Positions 7,453 through 14,297 of a stretch of DNA of 16,419 bases are shown here, piece by piece (positions within the stretch are counted from its first letter, which is position 1; each line of letters begins with the position of its first letter). This DNA is from Frankiales bacterium (GTDB lineage: Bacteria > Actinomycetota > Actinomycetes > Mycobacteriales > SCTD01), in NCBI GenBank assembly GCA_025464915.1, contig JAODNF010000303.1, positions 1-16,419 of the forward strand. Direction: 5' to 3'. The position numbers and the translations under genes were made by a program. A model generated the notes under the pieces. The model was not told the origin of the DNA. It searched no databases and worked only from the letters and a program-made list of their open reading frames with translations.

Positions 7453-8352
7453 GTGCGGCTGACGGGACTTCTTCTGGTCCTGCTGTCCGCAGCCACGTTC
7501 GGCACCAGCGGCTCGTTCGCCGACAGCCTGCTGGCGACCGGCTGGACGCCGGGCGCTGCGGTGACGGTGCGGATCTGCCTGGCGGCCGTGGTGCTGACCG
7601 GGCCGGCACTCGTGCTGGCCCGCGGCCGCTGGCCGCAGATCAGGGACGAGGCCGCGCTGCTGGCCGTCTACGGACTGCTGGCCGTCGCCGGCTGCCAGCT
7701 GTTCTTCTTCTACGCCGTGCAGCACCTGAGCGTCGGCGTCGCGCTGCTGCTCGAGTACTCGGGCTCCGTCCTGGTCGTGCTCTGGCTGTGGCTGCACGAC
7801 GGGTTGCGGCCCGGTCGCCGGACCGTCGCCGGGGTGGCCCTCGCCGTCGTCGGGCTGGTGCTGGTGCTCGACGTGCTCAGCGGCGCGCACGTCGACCTGG
7901 TGGGCGTGCTGTTCGGCCTGGGAGCGGCTGTCGGGCTGGCGACCTTCTACCTGCTCTCGAGCCGGGCGGAGACGGACGTCCCGCCGCTGGTGAACGCGTG
8001 GGCCGGCATGGTCGCCGGCGGCGCGGCGCTGCTGCTCGCGGGCCTGGTCCGCGCCATCCCGATGGACGCCGGCACCGCCGACGTCCGGCTGGCCGGCGCC
8101 TCCGTCAGCTGGCTCGTCCCGGTCCTCGGCCTGTCCCTCGTCGCCGCCGTGGTGGCCTACACCGCGGGCATCACCGGCGCCCGCCTGGTCGGTGCCAAGG
8201 TCGCCGCCTTCGTCGGGCTGTCGGAGGTGCTGTTCGCGATCGTCATCGCCTACCTGCTGCTCGACCAGACCGTCTCCTGGACCCAGGCCCTCGGCGGCGC
8301 CGTGGTCGTCGCCGGCATCGCCCTCGTCAGAGCCGACGAGCCCTCGCCGTGA
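7453..8352 (+). CDS. EamA-family (DMT superfamily) transporter
   Basis: A 299-aa integral membrane protein with about ten hydrophobic segments. These form two EamA repeats, as usual in drug/metabolite transporters (often ~300 aa). The first repeat starts LLLVLLSAATFGTSGSFADSLL and includes the typical YAVQHLSVGVALLLEYSGSVLVVLWLWL motif, where family members have an A-L-x-x-T/S-x-P-V-like stretch. The second begins near VGVLFGLGAAVGLATFYLLSSRA and ends LSEVLFAIVIAYLLLDQTVSWTQALGGAVVVAGIALVR, a classic C-terminal EamA signature. Members export amino acids, cofactors or drugs; the substrate cannot be read from the sequence. The GTG start has TAACCT six bases upstream. Its TGA (8350-8352) overlaps the proposed miaA GTG (8349) by four bases and the inverted repeat that begins at 8351. 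Confidence 0.93.
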   Translation: MRLTGLLLVLLSAATFGTSGSFADSLLATGWTPGAAVTVRICLAAVVLTGPALVLARGRWPQIRDEAALLAVYGLLAVAGCQLFFFYAVQHLSVGVALLLEYSGSVLVVLWLWLHDGLRPGRRTVAGVALAVVGLVLVLDVLSGAHVDLVGVLFGLGAAVGLATFYLLSSRAETDVPPLVNAWAGMVAGGAALLLAGLVRAIPMDAGTADVRLAGASVSWLVPVLGLSLVAAVVAYTAGITGARLVGAKVAAFVGLSEVLFAIVIAYLLLDQTVSWTQALGGAVVVAGIALVRADEPSP

Positions 8353-9269
8353 GTGGCTACAGCACTTCGAAAAAGCGCCTGGAAAGCGAAGTGCTGTATC
8401 CATTCGCGGCGGGGGTGGTCGCGGTGGTGGGGCCGACCGCCACGGGGAAGTCGGACCTCGGCGTGGCCCTCGCCCGCGAGCTCGGCGCGGACGTCGTCAA
8501 CGCCGACTCGATGCAGCTCTACCGCGGCATGGACATCGGCACGGCGAAGCTCACGCCGGCCGAGCAGGGAGGTGTCGAGCACCACCTCCTCGACGTCTGG
8601 GAGCCGACGGAGCCGGCCAGCGTCGCGGCGTACCAGGTCCTGGCCCGCGAGCTGCTGACGGGAGCGCGCCGGGTCTTCGTCGGCGGCTCCGGGCTCTACC
8701 TGCGAGCCGCCCTCGACCAGCTCGACTTCCCCGGCACCGACCCGGAGCTGCGCGCCCAGCTGGAGGCGGAGCTCGCGGAGCACGGACCGGCCCACCTCCA
8801 CCAGCGGCTGAAGGACCTCGACCCGGGCGCCGCGAGCCGGATGGAACCGAGCAACGGGCGGCGGATCGTGCGGGCCCTGGAGGTCGTGACCCTCACCGGT
8901 GAGATGCCGGGGGAGATGACGGAGTACGAGCCCTTCGTCGCGACCACCTACTTCGGCCTGGACCGCGAGGACCTCGCCGAGCGGGTCGACCAGCGGGTCG
9001 ACCGGATGTGGGCGCAGGGCCTGGTCGAGGAGGTCCGCGGCCTGACGCTGGGCGTCACCGCCGCACGCGCCCTCGGCTACGCGCAAGCCGCGAAGCAGCT
9101 CAGCGGCGAGCTCAGCGAGGCAGAGGCGAGGGAGCAGACGAAGGCCGCGACCCGCCGGTTCGTGCGCCGGCAGCGGTCGTGGTTCCGCCGCGACCCCCGC
9201 ATCCACTGGCTCGACCCGAACCAGGACCTGCTGAGCCAGGCGATGACGCTCCTAGGCAGGGGTGACTAG
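8349..9269 (+). CDS. miaA: tRNA dimethylallyltransferase MiaA
   Basis: MiaA transfers the dimethylallyl group of DMAPP to N6 of A37 in tRNAs reading U-starting codons, giving i6A37 for MiaB. Counting from GTG 8349 it is 306 aa. The P-loop GPTATGKS is at 28-35, followed by VNADSMQLYRGMDIGTAKLTP (D and S of the DS-x-Q-x-Y motif), HHLLDVWEP, VFVGGSGLYLRAALD, NGRRIVRALEV, the ARALGYAQAAKQL stretch and the C-terminal RRFVRRQRSWFRRDPRIHWLD motif. All expected motifs are present. The start is uncertain. GTG 8349 overlaps the EamA stop by four bases (coupling) but makes residues 2-19 from the inverted repeat, with codons unlike the neighbours (ACT, AAA, GAA, TAT, CCA). GTG 8415 would start directly at VAVVGPT but has no visible Shine-Dalgarno sequence. 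Confidence 0.95.
   Translation: MSGYSTSKKRLESEVLYPFAAGVVAVVGPTATGKSDLGVALARELGADVVNADSMQLYRGMDIGTAKLTPAEQGGVEHHLLDVWEPTEPASVAAYQVLARELLTGARRVFVGGSGLYLRAALDQLDFPGTDPELRAQLEAELAEHGPAHLHQRLKDLDPGAASRMEPSNGRRIVRALEVVTLTGEMPGEMTEYEPFVATTYFGLDREDLAERVDQRVDRMWAQGLVEEVRGLTLGVTAARALGYAQAAKQLSGELSEAEAREQTKAATRRFVRRQRSWFRRDPRIHWLDPNQDLLSQAMTLLGRGD
8351..8405. repeat. 55-bp A+T-richer inverted repeat at EamA/miaA junction
   Basis: The left arm GAGTGGCTACAGCACTTCG (8351-8369) and the reverse complement of the right arm at 8387-8405, GAATGGATACAGCACTTCG, match in 17 of 19 positions. The inner 12 pairs are perfect and enclose a 17-base spacer with a run of five A. By direct count 28 of 55 bases are G/C, far below the flanking genes. 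It starts within the EamA stop codon and falls inside the first codons of miaA if GTG 8349 is used. It could be a mobile palindromic repeat, an RNA hairpin controlling miaA, or a terminator (read on the minus strand, the loop contains the T-run). Confidence 0.85.
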
Positions 9270-9273
9270 AGCC

Positions 9274-9294
9274 GAACCACCCCGGATCGTCATG
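9274..9294 (+). promoter_or_regulatory. 21-bp motif shared with the pilin leader
   Basis: GAACCACCCCGGATCG followed by TCATG matches the minus-strand segment 3530-3510 at 17 of 21 positions. It begins five bases after the miaA stop and ends 35 bases before the EAL start codon. The pilin copy ends 33 bases before its start, so both position and sequence are conserved. A common transcription factor or sigma-factor site is inferred. Confidence 0.4.
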
Positions 9295-9329
9295 TCGCAG
9301 AACGGACATCTGGGACCAAGGTGGGGGAC

Positions 9330-10172
9330 ATGAACGCGACGACGGTCGACCTGGCCTTGCTCCACCGCGCAGCCACCGACGGCTCCCTGGAGCTGCTCTA
9401 CCAGCCCGAGATCGACCTCGACTCCGGCGCGATCGTGGCCATGGAGGGCCTGCTCCGCTGGCACCACGGCGAGCTCGGCGTGCTGGGCCCGGGCGACTTC
9501 CTCGACCTCGCGATCCGCACCGGTGAGATCAGCCCCATCGGCGAGTGGGTGCTGCGCACCGGCGCCGCCGAGGTGACGACCTGGCTCGACCTGCGCGGAC
9601 CGCGCCGCCAGCTCTGGCTCAACGTGTCCGCCGAGCAGGTCCGCGCCGCCGGTTTCGACGACCTGGTCGCCGAGGTCGTCCAGGAGCACCAGCTCCCGCA
9701 CGGCGCCCTGGGCCTGGAGATCACCGAGAGGGCGATCCTCGAGCTGGGCCGCGACGCCGCCCCGATCCTGATCGCCCTGCGCGGCGCCGGCGTCGCGCTC
9801 GCCGTCGACGACTTCAGCAGCTTCTACGCCACCCTCGGGGCCATCGAGGCCCTGCCCGTCGACGCGGTCAAGCTGGGTCACAAGTACGTCCGCGGCATCG
9901 GCGAGGACGACAGCGCCGACGCCCTCGTGAAGAGCGTCATCGACCGGGCCCACGCCCGGGGCATGTACGTCGTGGCGGAGGGCGTCGAGGAGTGGTCGGA
10001 GCACGCGCGGCTCATCGAGCTCGGGTGCGATCGCGCCCACGGCTGGCTGTTCGCCAGCGCCCAGCGCGCCGACAAGGCCCGCTGGCTGCTCACCCAGGGG
10101 ATGGGCTGGCGGGCCGGCGTTGCCGACTCCGACACGCCCGGCGACCCGTTCCCGGCTCAGCGCTCCCACTCC
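9330..10172 (+). CDS. Stand-alone, partly degenerate EAL-domain protein
   Basis: A 281-aa single-domain protein of the EAL family; active members hydrolyse cyclic di-GMP to pGpG. No signal peptide, membrane segment, GGDEF or PAS domain is seen. Residues seen: the EAL motif as E39-G-L followed by LRW, N98 in LNVSAEQ, E130 in LEITE, the D160-D161 pair, K181, and E217 in VVAEGVE. Residues changed: the loop after DDF is SSFYATL instead of GTGYSSL, the Asp of K-x-D is G183 (KLG), and the Gln of the usual Q-G-Y/W is H237 (AHGWLF). These losses affect metal-binding/catalytic positions in the family, so the protein may be weak, inactive, or a c-di-GMP sensor. ATG 9330 has AAGG at 9318-9321. GTG 9321 is in frame but lies on that site. 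The reading frame closes with the stop at 10173-10175. Confidence 0.88.
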
Positions 10173-10182
10173 TGAGGACATC

Positions 10183-10188
10183 TAGCCT
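10183..10188 (+). promoter_or_regulatory. Leaderless-type -10 box of gene at 10195
   Basis: TAGCCT ends six bases before GTG 10195, with no Shine-Dalgarno sequence. It lies only eight bases past the EAL stop codon and gives the two downstream membrane-anchored genes their own likely transcription start. Confidence 0.6.
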
Positions 10189-10194
10189 GGTCGG

Positions 10195-10995
10195 GTGAGC
10201 GCCCAGCACAGCCGACGCCGTGACGGCGCTCTCGTCATCAGCGTCGCCCTCGTGCTGCTGCTCGCCGCTGGGGCGGTCGCCGCCGCCGTCCTGAGGGCCA
10301 AGGACCAGCGCGCCGACGCCAAGGCTCGCAACGCTCTCGCTGCCGCCGTCATCGACGTCAGCGCCGTCGGGGTCGCGACCGACCACCGGGTCGCGCTCGT
10401 GCTCTCGGTGCGGAGCGACACGAGCGCCAAGGTCGTCGGCGCCTCGGTCGACGGCCTGGGGTGGCAGGCGGTGCACGACAAGGGCGTCGGTCTCGTCACG
10501 CAGGTCGACTGCGTCACGCCTCCCGTCGCCCCGTCGAAGGCCGAGGCGGTGCTGGAGCTGCACGGGCAGCAGCGCACCTTCGAGCTCCTCACGACGGTCG
10601 ACGTCGGCGACGTGCTGGCCCGCACGGGCAAGGAGGCCTGCGGCGACGTCGACGCCCGCAGGGCCCTGGTGCTGAAGGCCTCTGGCACCGTCCGCGTCCC
10701 CGGTGGCCTGCAGCTCGCCCTCGTCGTGACCAACCGCAGCGCCCACGCGGTCGTCCTGCACGACGTCAGTGTCGGCGACCTGCACGTCCGCACCAGCAAG
10801 GGGCTCCCGGTCTCGCTGGCCCCGCACGCGACCTGGCGTGCCGTGGTCGTCCTCGACGCCCGCGGCTGCGGCAAGCCCGAGCCGGTGGTGGGGATCGACA
10901 TCAGTGGCCAGGGCGGAGCCGCGTTCGTCACCGTCGCGAGCGCCGACCTGCCGCAGCTCGGCCTGGACATCCGCAAGGAGCGCTGCCACCGGTGA
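10195..10995 (+). CDS. Membrane-anchored two-domain 4-Cys protein, family member A
   Basis: A 266-aa protein of unknown function. A short basic N-terminus (SAQHSRRRD) is followed by one transmembrane helix (~12-33), so the rest faces outside (N-in, C-out). The exterior has two beta-rich, Ig-like halves of similar pattern. The second half contains LALVVTNRSAHAVVLHDVSVGDLHV, very like the IMIRNSGAHAVTVLSVVVRL stretch of the minus-strand relative at 12483-14237. Four cysteines (C106, C149, C225, C264) are spaced 43, 76 and 39 apart, closely like the two relatives, suggesting one disulfide per half. The last cysteine is two residues from the end (CHR). It overlaps the next gene as GTGA at 10992-10995, so the pair is co-translated. 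I recognise no named family; possible roles are adhesion, cell-wall interaction or a sensor ectodomain. Confidence 0.8.
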   Translation: MSAQHSRRRDGALVISVALVLLLAAGAVAAAVLRAKDQRADAKARNALAAAVIDVSAVGVATDHRVALVLSVRSDTSAKVVGASVDGLGWQAVHDKGVGLVTQVDCVTPPVAPSKAEAVLELHGQQRTFELLTTVDVGDVLARTGKEACGDVDARRALVLKASGTVRVPGGLQLALVVTNRSAHAVVLHDVSVGDLHVRTSKGLPVSLAPHATWRAVVVLDARGCGKPEPVVGIDISGQGGAAFVTVASADLPQLGLDIRKERCHR

Positions 10996-11786
10996 CCCGC
11001 GGGCAGCGGGCCCTGGCCGTCGTCCTGGGCCTCACGCTGCTCGTCGGCGCGCTCGCGGCGCGGCACCACTACCGCGCCCACCAGCCGAGCGGACTGATCG
11101 CCACGTTCAGGGTCCATCACGTCGGGCTGGCGAGCCCCGTGGGGTATGTCGAGCTCGACCTGTCGCTGACGGGTACGGCGAAGGCGAGCTTCACGGGTGC
11201 TGGCACCGCCAGCGACGGATGGCGCGTCAGCAGGGACGCGAAGGTCGGCCCCGGGCGGGTGATGCTCCTGACGCACGACATCACCTGCGAGCCCGTGAAG
11301 CAGCCCCCATCGGTGCGGCTGCGGGCCACCGACGGCCGGCTGCTGGCGGTCGAGGTGCACCAGACCGAGCGCTTCGACCTGTGCAACCCGCTCGCGGGTG
11401 CGCAGGCCATCTACGGCGGGAGCACCAGCCTCACCCAGGACCCGTCCGCCCTCCTGGACATCCACCTCGTCAACTACAGCACCGACGCGGTGCGGGTCGA
11501 CCGGCTGGTCTACCCCGGCTTCGCCTTCAGCGGCGGCCTGCCGTTGACCGTTCGGGGTCGCCCGCGGGCGGGGCCGCTGCGCAGCGAGACGCTGCACCGG
11601 GCGGAGCTGGAGGTCACCTTCGCGGTGCGGGAGTGCACCGCCGCCCACCTCAGCCTGCACCGGGCCGTGGCCGCCAAGCAGATCGAGCGGTTGCCCTTCG
11701 AGGCGGCCGGCGGAAGGTCGTACCTGACCGTCCCCGGCCTCGAGTCCTACCTCGAGACGCTCTGGCGGCGCACCTGCGTACGCTGA
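10992..11786 (+). CDS. Membrane-anchored two-domain 4-Cys protein, family member B
   Basis: A 264-aa protein of unknown function starting at the GTG that overlaps the TGA of member A by four bases. After MTRGQR comes one hydrophobic helix (~7-24), then RHHYRAH and a two-part beta-rich ectodomain. The second half contains LLDIHLVNYSTDAVRVDRLVYPG, which lines up with the N-S-x-x-A-V-x-V stretches of the other two members. Cysteines C99, C131, C215 and C262 have spacings 32, 84 and 47; the last lies two residues from the end (CVR), exactly as in member A (CHR). The frame is open upstream of 10992 inside member A but that extension is a shadow. Its 3' end carries the TACGCT box for dapF. Tandem duplication from a common ancestor with member A is inferred from architecture and cysteine pattern, not from high identity. 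Confidence 0.8.
   Translation: MTRGQRALAVVLGLTLLVGALAARHHYRAHQPSGLIATFRVHHVGLASPVGYVELDLSLTGTAKASFTGAGTASDGWRVSRDAKVGPGRVMLLTHDITCEPVKQPPSVRLRATDGRLLAVEVHQTERFDLCNPLAGAQAIYGGSTSLTQDPSALLDIHLVNYSTDAVRVDRLVYPGFAFSGGLPLTVRGRPRAGPLRSETLHRAELEVTFAVRECTAAHLSLHRAVAAKQIERLPFEAAGGRSYLTVPGLESYLETLWRRTCVR
11779..11784 (+). promoter_or_regulatory. Leaderless-type -10 box of dapF
   Basis: TACGCT lies seven bases before GTG 11792 and overlaps the last codons of the preceding gene. No Shine-Dalgarno sequence is visible before the GTG, which supports leaderless translation and this start. Confidence 0.55.
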
Positions 11787-11791
11787 CCGAC

Positions 11792-12538
11792 GTGCGCTTC
11801 CTCAAGGGTCACGGGACCGAGAACGACTTCGTCGTCCTGCCGGACGTGGACGACCGGCTGCAGCTGACCGGCGAGCTGGTCCGGGCGCTGTGCGACCGTC
11901 GCGCCGGCATCGGGGGCGACGGGATCCTGCGGGTCGTCCGTGGGCAGGACGGCCTGTGGTTCATGGACTACCGCAACGCCGACGGCTCCATCGCGGAGAT
12001 GTGCGGCAACGGGGTCCGGGTCTACGCGCGCTACCTCGTCGAGGCCGGCCTGGAGTCCGAGGGGCACCTGCAGCTGCGCACCCGCGGCGGCATCAAGGAG
12101 GTCGACGTCAAGGACGGCACCGTCCTCGTCGACATGGGCCCGGCGGTCGTGGGCGACCCCGTCGACGTCGACGGGATGCCCGCCACGGCCGTCGACATGG
12201 GCAACCCGCACGCGGTCCTGCACGTCGCGAGCGTCGAGGCCCTCGGGGTCCTCGATCCCGACCGCAAGGACCTCAACGTCGAGTACGTCGAGGACGTCGC
12301 CGACAACCACATCCGGATGCGCGTCCACGAGCGGGGCGTCGGGGAGACCCGGTCCTGCGGGACCGGTGCCTGCGCTGCCGTCGTCGCGACGGTGCTGCGC
12401 CTCGGCATCCCGCGCGGTACCGCATTCACCGTCGACGTCCCGGGCGGGCGGTTGACGGTCACCTGGCGCGAGGACGGCCACGTCAGCCTCGAGGGACCTG
12501 CAGTGATCGTCGCGGAGGGGGACTGGCATGACGCCTGA
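11792..12538 (+). CDS. dapF: Diaminopimelate epimerase DapF
   Basis: DapF interconverts LL- and meso-diaminopimelate in the cytosol, supplying meso-DAP for lysine and, where used, peptidoglycan. It is a PLP-independent racemase with two catalytic cysteines acting as base and acid. Both are present: C71 in RNADGSIAEMCGNGVR and C189 in GETRSCGTGACA. The N-terminus FLKGHGTENDFVVL is the standard start of the family, and RRAGIGGDGIL, MGNPHAVL and DVPGGRLTV are also typical. At 248 aa it is rather shorter than many relatives (about 270-290 aa), without loss of a core motif. The GTG start gives VRFLKGHGTENDF directly; the longer open frame upstream belongs to the overlapping gene B. It overlaps the next gene by 11 bases. 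Confidence 0.96.
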   Translation: MRFLKGHGTENDFVVLPDVDDRLQLTGELVRALCDRRAGIGGDGILRVVRGQDGLWFMDYRNADGSIAEMCGNGVRVYARYLVEAGLESEGHLQLRTRGGIKEVDVKDGTVLVDMGPAVVGDPVDVDGMPATAVDMGNPHAVLHVASVEALGVLDPDRKDLNVEYVEDVADNHIRMRVHERGVGETRSCGTGACAAVVATVLRLGIPRGTAFTVDVPGGRLTVTWREDGHVSLEGPAVIVAEGDWHDA

Positions 12539-14237
12539 GGAGTGCGCCAAGAGCATCGGCGGTGCTGTCGGACGCGTCGGTGGCGAGTGGATGTTCGACG
12601 CGGTCGTCCACGAGAAGGGCGCGGAGCTCGGGCTCGATGCCTGGGCCTGGTACCACGTCGGCCGCGGCGGCGTCCTCGGCAACTGCGACCCCGCCGCGCT
12701 CGTCGCGGCCTTCGGATTCTTCTACCCGCCGGTGCAGACCAAGGCCTGGAACAAGGGCATCGCCGCCGTCGAGCCGCGCAAGGCCGCCGACCTCTACGCC
12801 GCCGAGTGCGCCGCGTTCGGCCTGCGCCGCTTCAGCGGTGTCGCCCGCGCCGGGAAGCTCGCCGACCTGCTGACCAAGGCCCTGGACACCGCCTCGACGG
12901 TCGCGCTCCCGGTCTTCGCCGGCTGGCGCACGCTCCTGCACCAGTACGACGACGCGACCGACCCCGAGCGGCTCGCGCTCGCCCTGCAGGCCGCCCGCGA
13001 GCACCGCGGGGGCTCGCACGTCGCGGCCGTCGCCGGCTATGGCGTCGACCCGCTGCAGGCCCTCGTCTCCGGCCGCAACGGGCCGCCGAACGCGCAGTTC
13101 TTCGGCTGGCCCGAGCCCTACCCGGACCCGGAGCTGGGCAAGGAGCAGATGGCCGCCGCCGAGCGCATCACCAACTCCATGGTGGCGCCCGCGTTCGCGG
13201 TCCTCACCGAGGCCGAGCGCGAGACCCTGGCTACGGGACTGCGGGCCCTGTAGGAGAGCGCGCTCGCCAGCGTGCGTGGCCGGTGCGGAGGAGCACGAGC
13301 GCTGCACGAAGCGGCGCACTATGGGATCGCGAAACGGGATGAGGACCGGACCTGGGTCGTCGGTCCCGACGACTGGTGCCCGGATGCCGCCGGTCGACCC
13401 CGACGTCCACGTCGATGAGGCGGCGTCGCAGTCGTCGAGCAGGAGCGTGCCCGCGACGAACACCGTCGCGCCGGGATCGACGGTGCCGAGCGTCCCGACG
13501 CCGGTGCTGGCGTGCGCGAACCCGTCGCGGAAGGCGAGTCCGCCCTGGGGGGTGATCAGGCCCAGCTCCCGCGGCACCGACACGCTGCTCGTGAGCGCCA
13601 GGCTGAACGCCAACCCGCTCCCGCTGCCGCTGGCGAAGGTGGGAGTCGAGCGGATCCCCTTGCTCACGGGGCCACCGCACCGGGCGAGGGCGGCGTAGAC
13701 GGCGTCGCTGACGAACCCCTGGTCACCGTCGGCGGCGAGTCGGACGGTGCCCTCGTTGCCGCGGTGGGTGCGGACCCGCAGGTCGACCTCGCGGGGAGCT
13801 CCGCGCACGCTCGCCGGGCACGTCGTGGGAAGGGTCACCGCGACCGCGACGGATCCACCGGGCGGCGCCGTCGTCGGGACGGTGGAGAGCGCGAGCAGCC
13901 CCGGCAGCCGGACCACGACGGAGAGCACCGTCACCGCGTGCGCGCCCGAGTTGCGGATCATGATGGCGGCGGCGCCCGGACCGACGCTGTCGTTCCCCGC
14001 GAGCGACAGGGAGAGGGCCGTCAGCGCAGCCCGGTCGAGACGCCGATCCTCCAGCAGCTGCCGGCCGCTCCAGACGGCGCCGCCGCACACGGTGACGACC
14101 GCCGCGGCCAGCCACGCCGTGCGCTTCTGACCGCGGCTGAAGCGCGGGGCGCGGTCCTGTCCGATCACGTCCGTGAGCTGCGCCGGCCGCGAAGGGTCCC
14201 TGATCGTCACGAGGGGAGGAGCGGGACGGTCGGACAC
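12483..14237 (-). CDS. Membrane-anchored two-domain 4-Cys protein, family member C; no stop at the expected end
   Basis: Third relative of the genes at 10195 and 10992, on the opposite strand. From GTG 14237 a ~39-residue cytoplasmic segment (VSDRPAPPLVTIRD...) leads to one transmembrane helix (~40-58) and a two-part beta-rich ectodomain. The first half has IMIRNSGAHAVTVLSVVVRL. Exterior cysteines C140, C187, C270 and C315 are spaced 47, 83 and 45 apart, like members A and B. A and B end two residues after the last Cys, near position 13290 here. This frame has no stop there and continues to the TGA at 12483, antisense through the whole SCO6745-like gene. The convincing coding part is 14237 to about 13290. 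The remaining ~270 codons look like an antisense shadow. A frameshift near the end would reach a stop at 13231. It may be intact with a tail, or recently broken. Confidence 0.62.
   Translation of the reverse strand: MSDRPAPPLVTIRDPSRPAQLTDVIGQDRAPRFSRGQKRTAWLAAAVVTVCGGAVWSGRQLLEDRRLDRAALTALSLSLAGNDSVGPGAAAIMIRNSGAHAVTVLSVVVRLPGLLALSTVPTTAPPGGSVAVAVTLPTTCPASVRGAPREVDLRVRTHRGNEGTVRLAADGDQGFVSDAVYAALARCGGPVSKGIRSTPTFASGSGSGLAFSLALTSSVSVPRELGLITPQGGLAFRDGFAHASTGVGTLGTVDPGATVFVAGTLLLDDCDAASSTWTSGSTGGIRAPVVGTDDPGPVLIPFRDPIVRRFVQRSCSSAPATHAGERALLQGPQSRSQGLALGLGEDRERGRHHGVGDALGGGHLLLAQLRVRVGLGPAEELRVRRPVAAGDEGLQRVDAIAGDGRDVRAPAVLAGGLQGEREPLGVGRVVVLVQERAPAGEDRERDRRGGVQGLGQQVGELPGAGDTAEAAQAERGALGGVEVGGLARLDGGDALVPGLGLHRRVEESEGRDERGGVAVAEDAAAADVVPGPGIEPELRALLVDDRVEHPLATDASDSTADALGALLRRHASPPPRRSLQVPRG
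12514..12518 (+). promoter_or_regulatory. Shine-Dalgarno for gene at 12528
   Basis: GGAGG inside the dapF 3' end sits nine bases before ATG 12528. It fixes the start of the overlapping downstream gene and shows it is translated from its own site on the dapF message. Confidence 0.65.
12528..13253 (+). CDS. SCO6745-like conserved actinobacterial protein
   Basis: A 241-aa, mostly helical protein with no signal peptide or clear membrane segment. It opens with MTPEECAKSIGGAVGRVGGEW and contains GLDAWAWYHVGRGGVLGNCDPAALVAAFGFFYPPVQTKAWN. This resembles the actinobacterial SCO6745-type proteins, where a G-W/F-x-x-Y-x-x-G-R-x-x-x-L-G segment and an A-F-x-F-x-P-x-x-V motif are typical. Function is unknown, and the assignment is from memory of the pattern. 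The ATG at 12528 overlaps dapF by 11 bases with its own GGAGG, so it belongs to the dapF transcript. Its stop (13251-13253) lies under the antisense reading frame of the minus-strand member C. Third-position G/C is strong in this frame, so this strand is the coding one here. Confidence 0.82.
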   Translation: MTPEECAKSIGGAVGRVGGEWMFDAVVHEKGAELGLDAWAWYHVGRGGVLGNCDPAALVAAFGFFYPPVQTKAWNKGIAAVEPRKAADLYAAECAAFGLRRFSGVARAGKLADLLTKALDTASTVALPVFAGWRTLLHQYDDATDPERLALALQAAREHRGGSHVAAVAGYGVDPLQALVSGRNGPPNAQFFGWPEPYPDPELGKEQMAAAERITNSMVAPAFAVLTEAERETLATGLRAL

Positions 14238-14243
14238 CGTCCG

Positions 14244-14249
14244 AGCGTA
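14244..14249 (-). promoter_or_regulatory. Leaderless-type -10 box of member C
   Basis: On the minus strand TACGCT ends six bases before GTG 14237, the same layout as dapF, miaB and gene A. It favours 14237 over the longer GTG start at 14291. Confidence 0.6.
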
Positions 14250-14297
14250 GGTCCGCGGTGCCTCCTCCGGGGCCTCCCGTCCAGCGACCACCGCTGA

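Noticed and set aside
6771..8348. N-terminal part of the long plus-strand frame that ends with MiaA
   Set aside because: Everything before codon 8349 is an Arg/Gly/Pro-rich out-of-frame reading of the secreted protein and EamA genes; MiaA begins at the junction.
6337..8403. 688-codon minus-strand open frame over the PPC domain and EamA gene
   Set aside because: Asp/Gln/His/Gly-rich shadow of the plus-strand genes, no recognisable motif.
9270..9329. Cyclic-di-GMP (GEMM) or other riboswitch before the EAL gene
   Set aside because: Only 60 bases, without the conserved core or the paired helices expected; no support beyond the gene's function.
14238..14291. GTG 14291 as the start of member C
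   Set aside because: The TACGCT box six bases before GTG 14237 fits the leaderless layout of the neighbouring genes; the extra 18 residues show no pattern.
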